Shown: positions 28,476 through 44,967 of the stretch, in pieces | Numbering within the stretch: position 1 is the first letter of the stretch | Layout of the letters: each line of letters begins with the position of its first letter | From: Urechis unicinctus | Lineage: Eukaryota; Annelida; Polychaeta; Xenopneusta; Urechidae | Assembly: GCA_034190875.2 (NCBI GenBank) | Contig: CM067343.1 | Span: 32,129,936-32,193,935, forward strand | Length of the DNA: 64,000 nt | Direction: 5' to 3' | Translations under genes and position numbers: made by a program | The notes under the pieces: model-generated | What the model was told of the DNA's origin: nothing | The model's input: only the letters and a program-made list of their open reading frames with translations | The model's database searches: none

Positions 28476-29213
28476 AAATGCCAGATCATAATCCAGGTAC
28501 CAGTGATATGTAGCATCCGAAAATACCATGCATGTTGATTGTCGTAAATGACCATGCTATATATATTTACAAGCTTTAACTCGAAATTTTGTTAGAAAAG
28601 CACACGTAAACTTCACATACAATATCAATACTGTTAGCGTCCATCACGCCATCAAGCATTGCCCCCACTCATCAGAAAAAATACAGAGACGCAACGTAAT
28701 ATAGGCAGCCAACGGATCATTCGTCACCCGACACAGAAACTGCTTCGGCTGCCAATTAACAGGATGATTTTGAACAATGGTTGAAGTATTTGTACCTTCT
28801 GACCCGTGGTGGCGTAACAATAAGGACGAACAAAGGGGTAAATGCATGGTCAATTCACAAAAGTAGTAAAATTCCTAAAATACTAAACAAAAAATATGAA
28901 AGACATTAGAAAATAATCAGCATTTGGAAATCTAGCGATATTCGTTATTTCGTTGCTCTATTTTGAATGCGCAATACTAATTCCTATTCTTATGCTTTGA
29001 CTATATGGAATCACACACCCGCGGAAGTACACATATGAGATTCTATAGTTATCATGAAATATAAAGAACCCTCTGAGGGTTTTTATATATCAAGTGAGGA
29101 AATGTTATTATAGTTTGATATTGTTACCAAATGTCTTTGTTTTATGTAAGCCATTCGGTTATTGTATGCAAACGATGTAGGTGAAGGTAGTGCTCGCGTT
29201 TGTCCCTGTGTTT

Positions 29214-29275
29214 GTATGTATGTATGTATGTATGCATGCATGTATGTATGCATATGCATATGGATGCATGCATTT
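29214..29275. repeat. (GTAT)n / GCATGC tetranucleotide tract
   Basis: GTAT repeats pass into alternating GCAT and ATGC words over about 60 bp. The short Cys/Met/Tyr-rich ORF that crosses it is a repeat artefact. Confidence 0.9.
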
Positions 29276-32200
29276 ATATAATATCAAGCCCATAAAATGT
29301 TTTACTCTTTTAAGGACAGTGCGATGTTACTTCATCTTACCATTACGTAATGCTAAATGCGGATTTACTTTGTAAAACATATGTTATCAGCAGCTTGCAT
29401 TCGTAGTCGTCGTTGAGTGACGTGATGGATGATAATAAAGTGGTTTCCATCTTCCTATTAGGGGACAAAACCATTTCTATATTTGTTTAAATTGGTTATA
29501 TATACTAGCGGCCGTGTGGCCTTGCCCAGCTACTTATAACACTTATCAAATGAAGTCAGTCATTAGTTGTGGCTTATCCTGGCATCCGTGGGAGCTTCTG
29601 TGTCACCGTTGAGAGGGTACATTAAATATACATACTAATTGATGGATGTTTGTGTGCATGGTTGCTGATATTCTGAGAATATTACTAAATATTTTCAGCT
29701 AAAGTATTGCCTTTTTAGTTTAGTCAAGAACACTATCAAGGGGCAATTATTCGCCTTAAGTATAGCATATTGACTTCAGCAATATTGATCTTTATCTCCA
29801 CAACCTTAAAATACAAGGGTAGAGTCTGGCATCACCAACCAAGGCAACGTTAGTACGATTCAGATTTATTCAGCCAAACATCTCATAAATTCTAGAAACA
29901 ATGATAACTTAATTCAAAGAGCAACACAGTAAGAAAAGTGTAGAGTTGTTAATCATGAGCAACATTTCACCAGTTCATATCTCAAATGACATAACGAAAG
30001 CTTCTACATGCAAACGCAAAAGCAAACCATTTGTTACCCTACATAGAAATCGGAATTTCTCCCTAAACACAGGATAGACAAAATTGTATATGCTTTTGTT
30101 GTCTAAAGCAGAAGTCAGTAATGTTGGATCTGGCATTGTGTACTTTGCTCAGTCTATGATTTTTCTTCTGAGCTTCATTCTTGAATACAGCTCAAGCGTG
30201 TACTTGTATATCGCCATTCAGCTTAAAGTTGATTTGTGCTTCGTTTGGGACGTAACAGTTGGTTCAAATAAATACACACTAAGCAGTAACACTTATTAGC
30301 TCCAATGTATTGTCATTCGAACTGAACATACCTTTTTTGAAAAGATACATACTTGACAAGTTTATCTTGCATGTAAGGGTTGTATATTTGAATCTTTGTA
30401 TTGTGTGCTCATAACAGCGCGGAAATTCTCCAATTTTGCATTTAATATAATTCGACGCACCTTACTTTACCATTAAGGGTTTTGAGGGAACCAATCAGTT
30501 CCCCCTATTACCATCAAATGTAGCAAGATCCCGCAACTTGTTTTGAATTTAACACAAAATCCTTTCTGCAAGAAATTGATGAGCCAGCTTCAATGGTAGA
30601 CAATAACACTTGACCTCGCACCAATCTGAATAGATAAACAGCTACGCCTTTTTATAATCAAATAGCATTGTTTAAATGGACGACTGATTTCAATATCCGT
30701 ATAGGAACATGGCATTTGGTAGAATTTAAGGGGAAAATGTTTTGTCGGGCGTGTTTGCTTAACCCGCAACGGGCATGCGAGGAAAGGTTCCTCGCTTGTT
30801 TACAAGCGGGCAGCACATCAGAAAAAAAAACAAGTAAAAAGTAACATATGGAGCGCAAACAAAACTACCGCCGTCGAACTGATAACATCCAATTTGTGCT
30901 GGCACGTTTTCCTGCCAACATAAAAAACCATAGTCCGGGGGTAATCGACAAAAATACCCCGTCGCTGCTGCAATGATTTGATTGTGGAGACCATCAACGC
31001 CTGCTGGTTTAGTTAGGCTACTGGGAAAGGATATGAGCATCGAAGATAACTCAGTTTCAGTAGGTACATCAATGCATTGCTATTAGTTTCCAGTGAACAG
31101 TACAAAGTTTGATATGCGATACCTTTTCAAGCACAGGCGATCGGTTTCGTATGATCGGCATTCTAACTGCTATATCTGAAGTTTTTATGACAGCATATGA
31201 CTTATTATGGCCATGACAAATACCAGGAAACCCGTGTGATCGCAAACGACTCTGCCAACACGTAATATTATATACGCCATCTATAGTCGTAATGAGTAGA
31301 GGTCCCTTCATGGGCAATTTAGGTTATCCATTCAGTTTCTCTCCAACTTAGTCTATGCATCATTGCTTATGTGGATTTCATTCAGTCTGGATTAGACTGC
31401 GTAAGCTTTCAAATCGCAGAGGGACATTTTTTATGTCTATGGCATCACGCACATACGGTATCTGCATATTCCAGAGCTACTCCTGAGAATTATGACACGT
31501 GTTTGACCTTCTGCTGTACTGAGCTCGATGGTCATTTGATTATATAGCAAATAGTTCGTAACCCTCACGGTCCTCTTGATTTGGGAATTCATAGTACTTG
31601 TACATATTAAGATTACTCTTTGATGCCTTTTGGATTTTACCAACCAGTAATAAAATATGTGGCTGTCCATGTATAGTTTTGCTATAATCCATTCAGCATT
31701 AATGTCAAAAGTCGAATCACTTTTGAGCAGGATTAACTAAACAGAAAAGAGTTAGTGCTGCGAAACTAAAGTCATATTTATTGTAAAGCACTGGAAATGG
31801 AACACAGGCGCGGCATTTCACATGCTCCGGCTCGACACAACTGATTTATGAAAGCTACCATACCTCATGAATATCATCATACTTACTTTACGTATGTCTG
31901 CTTTCATCATAACACATCAAATCATTGATCCAATCAAACCGCATCAACATGGAACAGGAAAAACGTTTATCACTTGCAGCAGCTTGGTATTAAACGCCAG
32001 CTCCTCGTTTCAGCTCTCCTGTCTCTATGAGTGATATCTCTTTTTCAAAGTTCCTCATCTATCTCCACAAAGCTAAGCAACAAAACGATCCCGCCTAGGC
32101 AATTGAGGCGGCACTGTGCTGTCTTCCATATCAAGATCACAGGCGCGTAATGTCGAGTGTTTTAATGCATCAAATAAGGTTACAATATGCATTTTGATCA

Positions 32201-32829
32201 TGATTTGGTTCGTCTTGTTAATGAAGGCAACACATTTGTGTTCCTTGCTTTGCTTCGTGAAAAGAACACGCGATATGTTCCTGGATTTTAGATCTTAATG
32301 AAAAAAACATCGCGTTTCGTAGGAGGTTCCTGGATTTTAGTAGTCTAATTATGAAACCACATGTTCATAAATGGCAATGTGTTCAATTGGAATTCAAACG
32401 CATGTAATCATGTAACATAGAAACTAACGAAAAACACTATATTGTTATGGTGGATGCGTATTGCAAGAGCTTTAGTTATATTTATTTTATACTGTGGTCC
32501 ATCATTGCTTAATCTAAACACCGTCTGCACGTCGTTTACTGCTGGAGCGTTTAGAATGTCCGATCAATTGTGTTTGTGTTATAATTTTCAATGGAGAGAA
32601 GAAAAGAATGGCAAAGACTGTCATGTTGTGTTGTAACGCGATATGTTGGCCTCTCGGCCATATAGCTATATTAGCTAGATAATTCTCTTTAAGTAGTTAT
32701 AATTATACTTCTATACCAACTGTATATATTCCATACCGCTTGCCTCGAAAAAAATGACTATAAATTGTATCTATATTCACTTTCCTTCGTAATTTAAAGA
32801 ATACGAATCTGAATGATTAGCAATTAAAT

Positions 32830-33081
<252 letters not shown>

Positions 33082-33594
33082 GTTCATTTGCTTATTCGCA
33101 ACCTGTTAATGTATCTATGAAAGGCACTTGTTAATACCCGCATTATTAGAGCTAGTACGGATGCATTTAACACACCCTTGGGCTTTCGATTTTACCTTTT
33201 TAAATAGCCGGGGTATGTTTCACTATACCGATGGTGAGACACGACCAATTTTGCAACGGTGGATATCATCCTGCAGTATGAACGAGCAAGAGGTATATTA
33301 CCGCGAATATTAACATTAAGGGATGGTATTGACGGAGGCTGCTTTGTTCAATTTACATTATTTATGTCGCTGCGCTGCCCTGTGAATGGCTTCAAACATA
33401 GGTTCAATAGGCATGAGTTGTGGGATTGGTTAAAGTTACTAAATGGGGGCTTTCATCTACAACGAATGATCTTAAATCTTGTACCCGTCTCTCGTCTGGT
33501 GCAAGACTGTGATTAGGTGACCCGGGCGATGGTTCATAGCCAATATGGCAACGGAAGCTTCTGTGTGAAGCAGCAATAAATCAATACAAGTCTG

Positions 33595-34016
<422 letters not shown>

Positions 34017-34204
34017 TTTTTTCCAATATATGTTTTACTATTTACGTATATGTTTTCCCATTTGCTGAAACAACTGTGCCTAGATCTACACGCAGCAACA
34101 AAATCGGAAACGAGCCGATCATATGTCAACTTACCCAATATGCACATTGTCTTTCACAAACACATTAGATTGTGCGAGATACTAGATTGATGGGTTTCGC
34201 GTCA

Positions 34205-34385
34205 TTAATTACACGCAATATATATCAATTTGTTTATTCGTAACATGTATGTGTCAATGACAGGCAATTGATAACACCCTCATTAGAGCTAGCTCGGATG
34301 CATATAAGACTGCCTAACACACCCTTGGGATTTCGACTTCAAAGTTTTAAATAGCCAGGCTATTTTTTGCTAAAGTGTTCGCTAC
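34205..34385 (+). repeat. Second copy of the (TA)n right flank
   Basis: Matches 33,080-33,235 and 58,310-58,440 ('atataagactgcctaacacacccttgggatttcgac' is nearly identical in the last). R-II therefore contains the unit '(TA)n plus flank' twice, about 1.13 kb apart. Confidence 0.85.
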
Positions 34386-35200
34386 CTGTGTGATACTTGC
34401 TCTTCGACAAATAATCCACCCGTGTATCCTGTCATAACTTAACTTTTTGGTTGGATAAACACCGGGACAAGGGTATCATCATTGTTGTGCATGTGAAATG
34501 ACAAATGCTGCCAGCCGATTTTGTCACGTAGATATTATTTACATGCCCTACGAATCAGGACCATGCATGCTGTTTGGAGCAATGCGCCTGAACTCCAGGG
34601 TTCCACGATATCCATGCACCTCCGTAAAACCAAGGACGGAATGCGACAGGTTGGCTAGAAACGACAGTTTACGTCAGCAAATTGAGCTGTTGAAACGGTC
34701 ATTGCCCATTTACGGCACACGTGTGTGGAATAGATAACATGTAATCTATACTTTATTTTTGAGTCATAAATCAAATGCAAAAGTTGAACGAGAGCTATGC
34801 AGGCATATTCCTCATCGTAATGGTCGTAATGCGTTTGGAAACGGATGATAAACTCTGCTTAATCGCACCTTTGCTTCATGCATACCACCTCTTTATGAGA
34901 ATAAGATGGCCTTTGACGACAGAAAAAATATACTGATTTGTTCAAGACACAAAATATAAATCAGCAGATCTTACATGAGCAATACGAGACTAAAACACAC
35001 ACCCTTCGATGAGGTCCATTAGGATATAAATTGTACGATATTATTAATGGATTGCGGAGCTAGTAACCACTCCTTTCGTGTGAAACGGTACAATATGCCT
35101 CGTCATATGAGCAGTCAATCAACGAAGAAGCAGAATTGTACTGCAGCACGGGGAGCAGCATGAGACTGCAGCATAAGTGAGTAACATATTAGAGCCGCCA

Positions 35201-35483
35201 GGAGAGCACCATTGGAGAGCAGCATTGGAGAGCAGCCCTGGGAGACCACCATAGGAGAACACATGAACGAGTTGCATGGAAGCCCAAGATAGTAGCACAG
35301 AAGACCAGCCCAGGAGAGCAGAATGGGAAGGTAGCATTAGAATGCAGCATAGGAGAGCAGCAAAGGAGAGCAGCATGATTGAATAGCATGGGAGATCAGA
35401 CCAAAAGAGAGTAGCACATGATACAAGCACAGGACAGTAGCAAAGGAGAGCAGCCCAGGAGAGCATGATGGGAGAGTACGATG
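35201..35483. repeat. 13-bp minisatellite, about 22 units
   Basis: Units of 13 bp with consensus GGAGAGCAGCATG run mostly in register from 35,201 to 35,483; near-perfect units include 35,214-35,226, 35,352-35,364, 35,365-35,377, 35,445-35,457 and 35,458-35,470. Weaker units extend left to about 35,141. Since 13 is not a multiple of three, the 115-codon minus-strand ORF is a by-product of low stop density. The array begins within about 80 bp of the end of R-II. Confidence 0.9.
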
Positions 35484-35508
35484 ATAATTAACCTGGCGAT
35501 GGGTTTGC

Positions 35509-35615
35509 GGAGGCGATGGAAGTGGTGATCATGGTAATCATAATGGTGATTACGAGAAAGAGATGAAACCAGGTGAACAACCGCAAACTTGTAAACATAC
35601 GTCTATGAGTTACTG
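35509..35615. repeat. Single unit and flank of the 11.4-kb minisatellite
   Basis: 35,509-35,559 matches one unit of the array at 11,430-11,750, and 35,570-35,610 matches its downstream flank ('ccaggtgaacaaccgcaa', 'tacgtctatgagt'). Direct orientation. Confidence 0.85.
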
Positions 35616-36867
35616 ATAACAGCGTCATCCATGAACAGAACAATCAACTTTGATCGGTGCCGACATGTGGAAATATTGACGTCTTTTGTGACTATTGCTG
35701 TCTATCGGAGAAGTCTGATTAATAACGTATTACATAATTCTCTATGATGTCTATAATACAAAACTGTGCTATAGAGCGGGGGATTTTAAACCCTAACTAC
35801 AAGCTCGATTCAAATTCATCACTTAGATAACGTGATTGTTGAATATCAAAGTTTTCGTTTTGTTCTTGGGATAAGGTAAAAGCATAGGTGTTAGCAACAT
35901 CATACTAAAACGTTTTGATATAAGAGCATATAACTAATTGCAGCAATTCAGTATGTAATCAGAGACAATTTTACAAAAACCGTCTGTTTAATCTCGTGTC
36001 AGCTTACAAGCTGCCTGCCTAACTTGTGAAATGTCAATAGCATGCAAAGCTCCATATGTACCGCCGGTACACTGTAAGTGTACATCACGAACCAAGGATT
36101 CCTTTAGCGTCTTCGCTGCAGACTTACTTTAAGACACTTTATTGCATAGTATTTCACAGTATAATTATACCAATCTAGTCATCTATAATCCAGATGCAAT
36201 ATTATATCATATCATACTCCTATCGGTCTACGGACCAGTCTTCCATTACACCAAATCTAGGAACCATATCAGTCTGTTGGTACATTTTGCTGCTGCTGTT
36301 ATTAGAAAGGCAAAGCATTACTGCTGCATGCTAGGAGAAAGTAGCTGCAGCATATATTTGGACTATAGATCATGCATAAAGAAGCTCTCACGTCAAAATA
36401 TACTACTAGTATCAAACTAGGCTTGTACGGTAAGTGTATACGAAATATTTTGGTGAGGTGACCGTGGTGAGATAAAACGCGTTTTGGCAAAGATCTATAA
36501 TGAATAACTACTTTCAAGAGTACTCGTTATTAGTTCTCACAATTGTTTAAATTACCCTGAGTCATATTTTGAGTTTTCGTCAAAACATTACCATTGGGGA
36601 AGCTCCATTGTATGTTCATCATTCTACAATTGATGTGTACATGAAATACAATATGAACCCACTTAAGTTCATTTGAGGTTGGCAACTGCTAAATTATGTT
36701 TGCACCAAGCACCATTTTACATACGAAATATTGACTAGTTGACGAAGCACACAACATTGTTTTGATTAGCTTAATAGATATCCCCAGTAAATATCAGATC
36801 AATCGGTTAACATTTGTTGTAGAACGAGATAATAAAAAAGCGCTAGTTTGCCTAGTGTTTTTGTATA
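35616..36867. other. Unique AT-rich DNA, no gene seen
   Basis: Short ORFs only. Overlapping small dyads at 36,058-36,072 (near-palindromic TGTACCGCCGGTACA) and 36,068-36,084 (GTACACT/AGTGTAC). Confidence 0.55.
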
Positions 36868-37054
36868 AAGCATGTAAAATGATTTGCCAAAAAACACACT
36901 TGATATCGTGCTCTCGTATATAGCATGTAAAATTATTTGTAAAAAGAAATGATTTATTAGGACCAAAGAACACACTTGATATCGTGCTCTTGCATATAGC
37001 ATGTAAAATGATTTGTAAAAAGAAATGATTTATTAGGACCAAAGAACACAATTG
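36868..37054. repeat. 76-bp tandem repeat, about 2.5 units
   Basis: A full unit at 36,921-36,996 is followed by a partial unit from 36,997 and preceded by a 53-bp unit (36,868-36,920) that lacks about 23 bp including 'gatttattaggaccaaag'. Units share 'agcatgtaaaat' and 'cacttgatatcgtgctct'. The repetitive 89-codon minus-strand ORF is read from this repeat. Confidence 0.92.
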
Positions 37055-39464
<2,410 letters not shown>

Positions 39465-39771
39465 GTTGACATGTAAACTAACTAGTTTAAGAATAAAATG
39501 AAATGCTTAATTATGCATTTTATTTAGTCAAACGTGTAAAAGCCATAACATGAAATTATAAAAAAATGCCTATGATCTAGTTTACGCGTCAAAATACTTG
39601 TTTACGCGTACACTAATCGATGACGCATATATTGGTCAGTTGATATGTAAACTACTTGATTATGCGTTAACTACTAGTTTACTAATAAGCTAGTAGCTAA
39701 CGCATAAATTACTGGTTCAAGCGTCAACTGTTAGTTTACATATAAACTAGTCAGTTTACGCATATGCTTAA
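39465..39771. repeat. 19-20 bp tandem array of palindromic units
   Basis: Ten contiguous units of 18-20 bp start at 39,580, 39,600, 39,620, 39,639, 39,659, 39,677, 39,696, 39,715, 39,734 and 39,754. More degenerate units lie upstream, the clearest at 39,465-39,484. The consensus is close to GTTTACGCGTAAACTACTA, whose first 14 bases are a perfect palindrome. The centre varies (ACGCGT, ACGCAT, ACATAT, ATATGT, GCGT) while GTTTA and TAAAC arms recur. It is not a simple microsatellite and has no coding content. Confidence 0.85.
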
Positions 39772-41510
39772 TTTTTTAGTAGTGAGCGTCGCTTGAATTG
39801 GTATTCTTTTTATCTCTACGTTGGATCGACTCGCTGGTTTCACATAACGATGCTCGTATGACGTAGCGGTGTGAATTATGGCAGTATGAGTTATTGGTAA
39901 ATTTTGAAGACAAAGTTTGCCGGGAGCGAAGCTAAAATATTGTTGGTGCGAGACGAGTTTGCGCGACAAGGCCATGCGGCTGGGTCCTGCCGTCGGCGTT
40001 GCATCAATACTCTGACCCCGACTTGGTTTGGGGTGAGATAACGATTTGGCGCGATGCAGGGTAGAATATCAAATTCTTTGATAAAAATTGAAAACAAACC
40101 CATATATATTCGACTCATTGATTGAACACAGAACGGATTTTATTGACAATGATAATAAACTTGGGGATCTGATAGTAATTTGCTATGACTAAAATATTTT
40201 ATGACACAGCATTGTTGGTAGTATTTACAAAAAATCAGATCTGCCCATCCTTACTCATCCTGTTTTCGGCTGATCATGGGGTTCGCCCTCCGATTAAATC
40301 GGTTCTGCAAATTACTGAGATTTTGCACGTCCATATCTGATTTGGCGCTCCGCGTTACCTAATGCATATAACCTACTAATAAGACATGATCAACTTGACC
40401 TTGTAATTGGCTAGGGAGCAATATGGTACAACTATAAACATTGTACCAACGGGAAGGCAAATATATTTGCATTGTTAAGGATAGACCTGTTGATGATAAC
40501 AGAGCTGTCGCCACTTCTAAGGTTGCTGTTACAGAATATTCATGGATATCTGTGAGTCCTTTTGTGCAAATTAGTTCACATAGTTAGCTTGCAATTATTT
40601 CTACACCTCAGAAACTTGATGATCACTTGGCTGCGCTTTGACTCCGTTTGTTTTCAAAAACCTAACCGTCCACGTATCAGATAGAACTGTATATGGTCAA
40701 TATCAATAGCATCGATCGGTTAGACATAAACACACTAACGAGCAATTCTACCCTAAGCTATCTACTAAGCAGCCTCATGCTTTACGTAAGATGTCATATA
40801 CATTACTGGGCCTTTACACCTTCAGCACGTTATTGAAATTATATTTGGCAAAACAGCTTTAACTGTGATCAACTGGGCTCATGTATTGAGGTGAAGGTCC
40901 TGCTGTGTTTCAGTTTGTTGAGGCTATCGTAATTAATGTGACCATGTTTTTTTTAAAGAGATACGTCCGGAATAGCTGAAATAGGGAAGGCCGAACTGAC
41001 CATTGTCTAATAAAAAGAAGCTCAGATTCAAATATTTTATACCGCAATTCTGTACAAAAAGAACTGACTTGGCTTTTAGCTCTACTTGTTTGCCTTTTAG
41101 CAGCTCCATATCTCATATTTCTTACTGCTGAACCACCATCCCCTCATCACAGGTGGTTATTTCGATAAGTGCAATGCATCAGATCGTTTTCGTTAAATAT
41201 ACGTACACATATTTTGCGTTTCTTTTTATATATGAATAGCTATCGCCCCGCATACATATGGCTTCTATTTCTCTACCGTGCTCTTTCATATCGTTTTAAT
41301 ATTAGCGGCGCTGTTATTGGTTGTTTACCCGTATAGCAAATTGGAATAATCATTCAGCTGTTCGGATTCAACACATAATGCTAATGTTAAGTCGCTAGTG
41401 CACGCCGGAGGCATCGTGTTCCTACTGTTTCCCATTAATGCGAAAAACGATTCGCCCTAAGGAGTGTTGAGGTATCTGAATAGATTAGAAAACCTCAGCA
41501 GGACTGTGAT
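39772..41510. other. Unique DNA, no gene seen
   Basis: A slightly GC-richer patch at about 39,900-40,040 contains overlapping short minus-strand ORFs (39,751-39,975 and 39,891-40,118) without recognisable domains. The remainder is AT-rich with nothing recognised. Confidence 0.5.
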
Positions 41511-41603
41511 CTTGACATTACAAAACACACCGCGCCATGGAGGACCTGGTGGATCCAGCTGGGAGAGGCATTTTGTTGCACGCAATGTAATAGATAAATC
41601 AGG
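41511..41603 (+). repeat. Left arm of a 93-bp inverted repeat
   Basis: Matches the reverse complement of 42,417-42,509 over 93 bp with no gap and about seven mismatches. Both arms contain GCCATGGAGGACCTGGTGGA, which opens a 17-codon ORF in each. Weaker similarity continues outward about 15-20 bp (from about 41,493). Inward, similarity stops abruptly after AATCAGG. Confidence 0.95.
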
Positions 41604-41842
41604 CGGCTGGAGCTTGCTTGTGCTTCGAGAATATGAATGCATTACTAATGATTACGTGAGTATATGGACAAGATACCTGTATACCTGAATAACTAGGTCG
41701 TGGGACAGAATAATCCATATGATGCTAGACGAGGGCTGCTGGTAGGACGCCATTACCGGAACAACGAATATAGAAAAAAACACGCGGCGTAGTTATGTGG
41801 TATCCCGATCTATAAAAAGTATCGGGTTCTATGGGGACTATC

Positions 41843-41876
41843 CATATATATATATATATATGAATGAATATATATA

Positions 41877-41914
<38 letters not shown>

Positions 41915-41915
41915 T

Positions 41916-41950
<35 letters not shown>

Positions 41951-42012
41951 GATGTAGATATTTAGATATATATATATTTACATATATAATATATTTATTT
42001 GTTTGTATATAT

Positions 42013-42078
<66 letters not shown>

Positions 42079-42273
42079 ATGTATATATATATATATGTAT
42101 ATCTATATATATATGTATTATATATATAAATATATATATATATACATATTAATCTATATATCTCTCGATATATCTATCTATATATATATGTATATATATA
42201 TATCCATATATATATATGTATATATATATATATAAATATATATATATATCTATATATTTGTTTATATCATATA

Positions 42274-42361
<88 letters not shown>
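41843..42361. repeat. (TA)n-rich core between inverted arms
   Basis: About 520 bp of TA with interspersed GATA, TCTA, TTTA and TATG variants. It lies between the 93-bp arms and just left of block C2. ORFs of Tyr and Ile on both strands are artefacts. Confidence 0.95.
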
Positions 42362-42363
<2 letters not shown>

Positions 42364-42416
42364 CTGTGTGTTTAACTGTTGATTTCATCATATAACATAG
42401 CATCAGTTAGAACTTA

Positions 42417-42509
42417 CCTGATTTATCTATTACATTGCGCGCAATAAAATGCCTCGCCAAACTGGATCCACCAGGTCCTCCATGGCAGGGTGTGTTTTGT
42501 AATGTCAAG
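42417..42509 (-). repeat. Right arm of the 93-bp inverted repeat, ending at GTAAGT
   Basis: Reverse complement of 41,511-41,603. On the minus strand the arm ends ATAAATCAG and runs into GTAAGTTC, a textbook metazoan 5' splice site. The left arm instead continues GCGGCTGG. This is the pattern expected if one copy were spliced and reintegrated, but it may be coincidental in a foldback element. Confidence 0.9.
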
Positions 42510-44637
42510 AAAATGTCCAGCAAAACATGGAGTACTCTGACTTTAAATAAATCCGGTGTTTAAGTTACTGATCGAATGTGCTCAATGATTGGCGAATTCT
42601 TCTCATAATGTTGCAAGATTGATCATAACCTTGCGTTGCATGTTGATAACCAGCCCGCAAGTAGTTTAACAGCTATTTTTCTAGGCATAAACAACTTTTC
42701 TATTCCTGTCCAACGAGAAATCAATTTTAACCCGTATGATACCAGCATGTATGGGTCTTGGTGTATGCTTTTTCTTGCACACTGAAAGCGTCTCATAATG
42801 CCCAGACATGAGCGTGATAGGTTTGCTGGTCTTTGATGTTATTTTTTCACATGAGGAATCGCTGCATCAGGTATGCATGCATAACTGTGCATGTTCCATC
42901 CTCCGAACCATTTAACAACCGTAGACACTCTATTACAATGTACAAACAGGTCGCAGCAGCAGCTATATGGATAGCGTTTCTTGTAACCTGACAGGTATAG
43001 TGTACCAGTAAAACATCAAAGCGAGTTTTGCAACCACCAGAGCGTCTCTGTATTCGGGGGAATATTACTGCGTTTAATGCCATGTGTTATCCAACCGAGC
43101 CGTGGATATTGACCATTTACGCGTGATTTGTGTTATGGCTGACATACTGGCGGCCACTATGCTGTCTCCGAAATCCTGTAGTATCCATTGAAAGTGGTGA
43201 AAATGCTGACGTCATTATTATCACTATTCACTGAACACCCACCATGCCGTCTCCTCATTCGCTTCTAACGCCAATCACCCGATTGATCCAATACTACCTT
43301 ACAGGCGCTCGGTTCCTCAAGTCAGGCTTCCGAGCGGTAAGCGGTAAGAAACAGCAAGATGCATTCCACAGCCCCCGAAACTCCTTTATCATTCACACTC
43401 GTATTCTGTCTTTTCCTCGATACATCATGAAGCGGAATGGGTATTTCTGAAGCTCAGTTGCACATTGGATAACGCAGCATTCAGCACTTGATGATCGACT
43501 TTCAAACAGCTATTACCTCTTCCTTAAATATATGGCGGTGAAACGCGTAATTAGTTCTTATTATGCGTTTTCACTCATTGTTGGACGACCTTAACTAGAT
43601 CATAAGATGGGCAGATCCGCTAAAAATATAGATAACCTGAATTCTGAGGTAATGTGGGAATATTGTGTGTTTGGTTGCCGTGGAAGTACACCACAAAACA
43701 CGTCTCTCGCCCAGGTACATCAAAATATATCGGTAATAGTTGTTGTTATTGCACGTCTGTTATTTGTAAGCAAACTTGTCATAACGCAATTGCACTAATT
43801 TTGAATGCCGGAAGAAGAATATAAACGGTTATTTATTGCTTTTGATATATTCTTAGCCCGAGTGGTCTAGTTTTGCAGTCGCTGGTTCCCCATCAATTAT
43901 GAAAGTGAATACACAGATCTAGTTACCGTGCCAAAAACCGCATCAATACCCACTATAAATATTCAACGATGGGCATTAAGTAAATGTTTTGGTCTTGAAT
44001 AATTGTAAAAACAAGATTACATATATGGGCGAACACTAAAACAAATTCTTAACGAGGTTGGATCTCAGGTTCAGGTTTATATAAACCACCCGCAACATGT
44101 CCTTAAAACAATTTGCTACTGTAATTTGAAGGGAAATGATGTACGCGTTGAGATATGACTGCAAACACATCTATAGTTGTACTTGCATTGATGACCATTC
44201 ATTAATTGGCTGATTACATGGCGATTTGAAGAGTCATCTGGTTCCAGCCAACTGTATGAAACCATGGGGTTGGTGGCTAAAATGACAGCCGTTATTCGTC
44301 TCAAGGAAATACAATGGTCAGTTAATGTAATGTTTTAAATATATATCTACGCAACTCATCTGATTTAACACTGTACCGGGTTAAACCTGCCTCCATGGAG
44401 TGTCCGCTCACTTGTAATGGAAAGGAGAGATCCCGTATACGCCCCTAGCGTTTCCCATTGTGACATGTTTTGAATATTTTTGATTAAATCCAGTAATGAT
44501 TGATGAGATTATGTAATAGAATGAAAGAGGCCAAAGTATGTGAAGTGAGATGTGAGCATAGGAGATGTATAACCATATCCAAGTGAGGTTTCGAATGTGA
44601 TTGGTATCTGTTAAAGATGGTGCTTATCGTCCCTAGC

Positions 44638-44967
44638 GTCCGCGACAGGATTAGGTCATTACAATCCAACCTAGGTATTTCTGACCAGAAGCATTAATTT
44701 CTATGTATAAACTGTTAGTCTTCTTGGCTTAAATGGATGGTCGCAAGTAGAGCAATGTTGAAATAATAGATGCTTATTTGAGCTCGCGTGTGTTATACGT
44801 CGCTGCAGTAGGTGGGCTCCTCTTGAATGATGATGCTTCCTGCTTGTTCCCCAACGAACCAGTGATGCTGTTAACTTGGATTTGTTGGTTTGTCAGTAAA
44901 AGGCCTATTATCGCCCAATCTCATTTGGGGAACGAACATATCAGCCCAATAGACTCCAGCGCTTTGT
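44638..44967. other. C2-specific 330-bp segment
   Basis: C1 joins 'ttctatctccccg' to 'gcaaccattaaccac'; C2 has about 330 bp between the same flanks. The 98-codon ORF at 44,778-45,074 starts inside this segment and ends in ordinary block C sequence, so it is unlikely to be a real gene. No terminal repeats seen. Confidence 0.55.

Noticed and set aside
35119..35466. 115-codon Leu/Ser/Cys-rich minus-strand ORF.
   Set aside because: Read from a 13-bp minisatellite.
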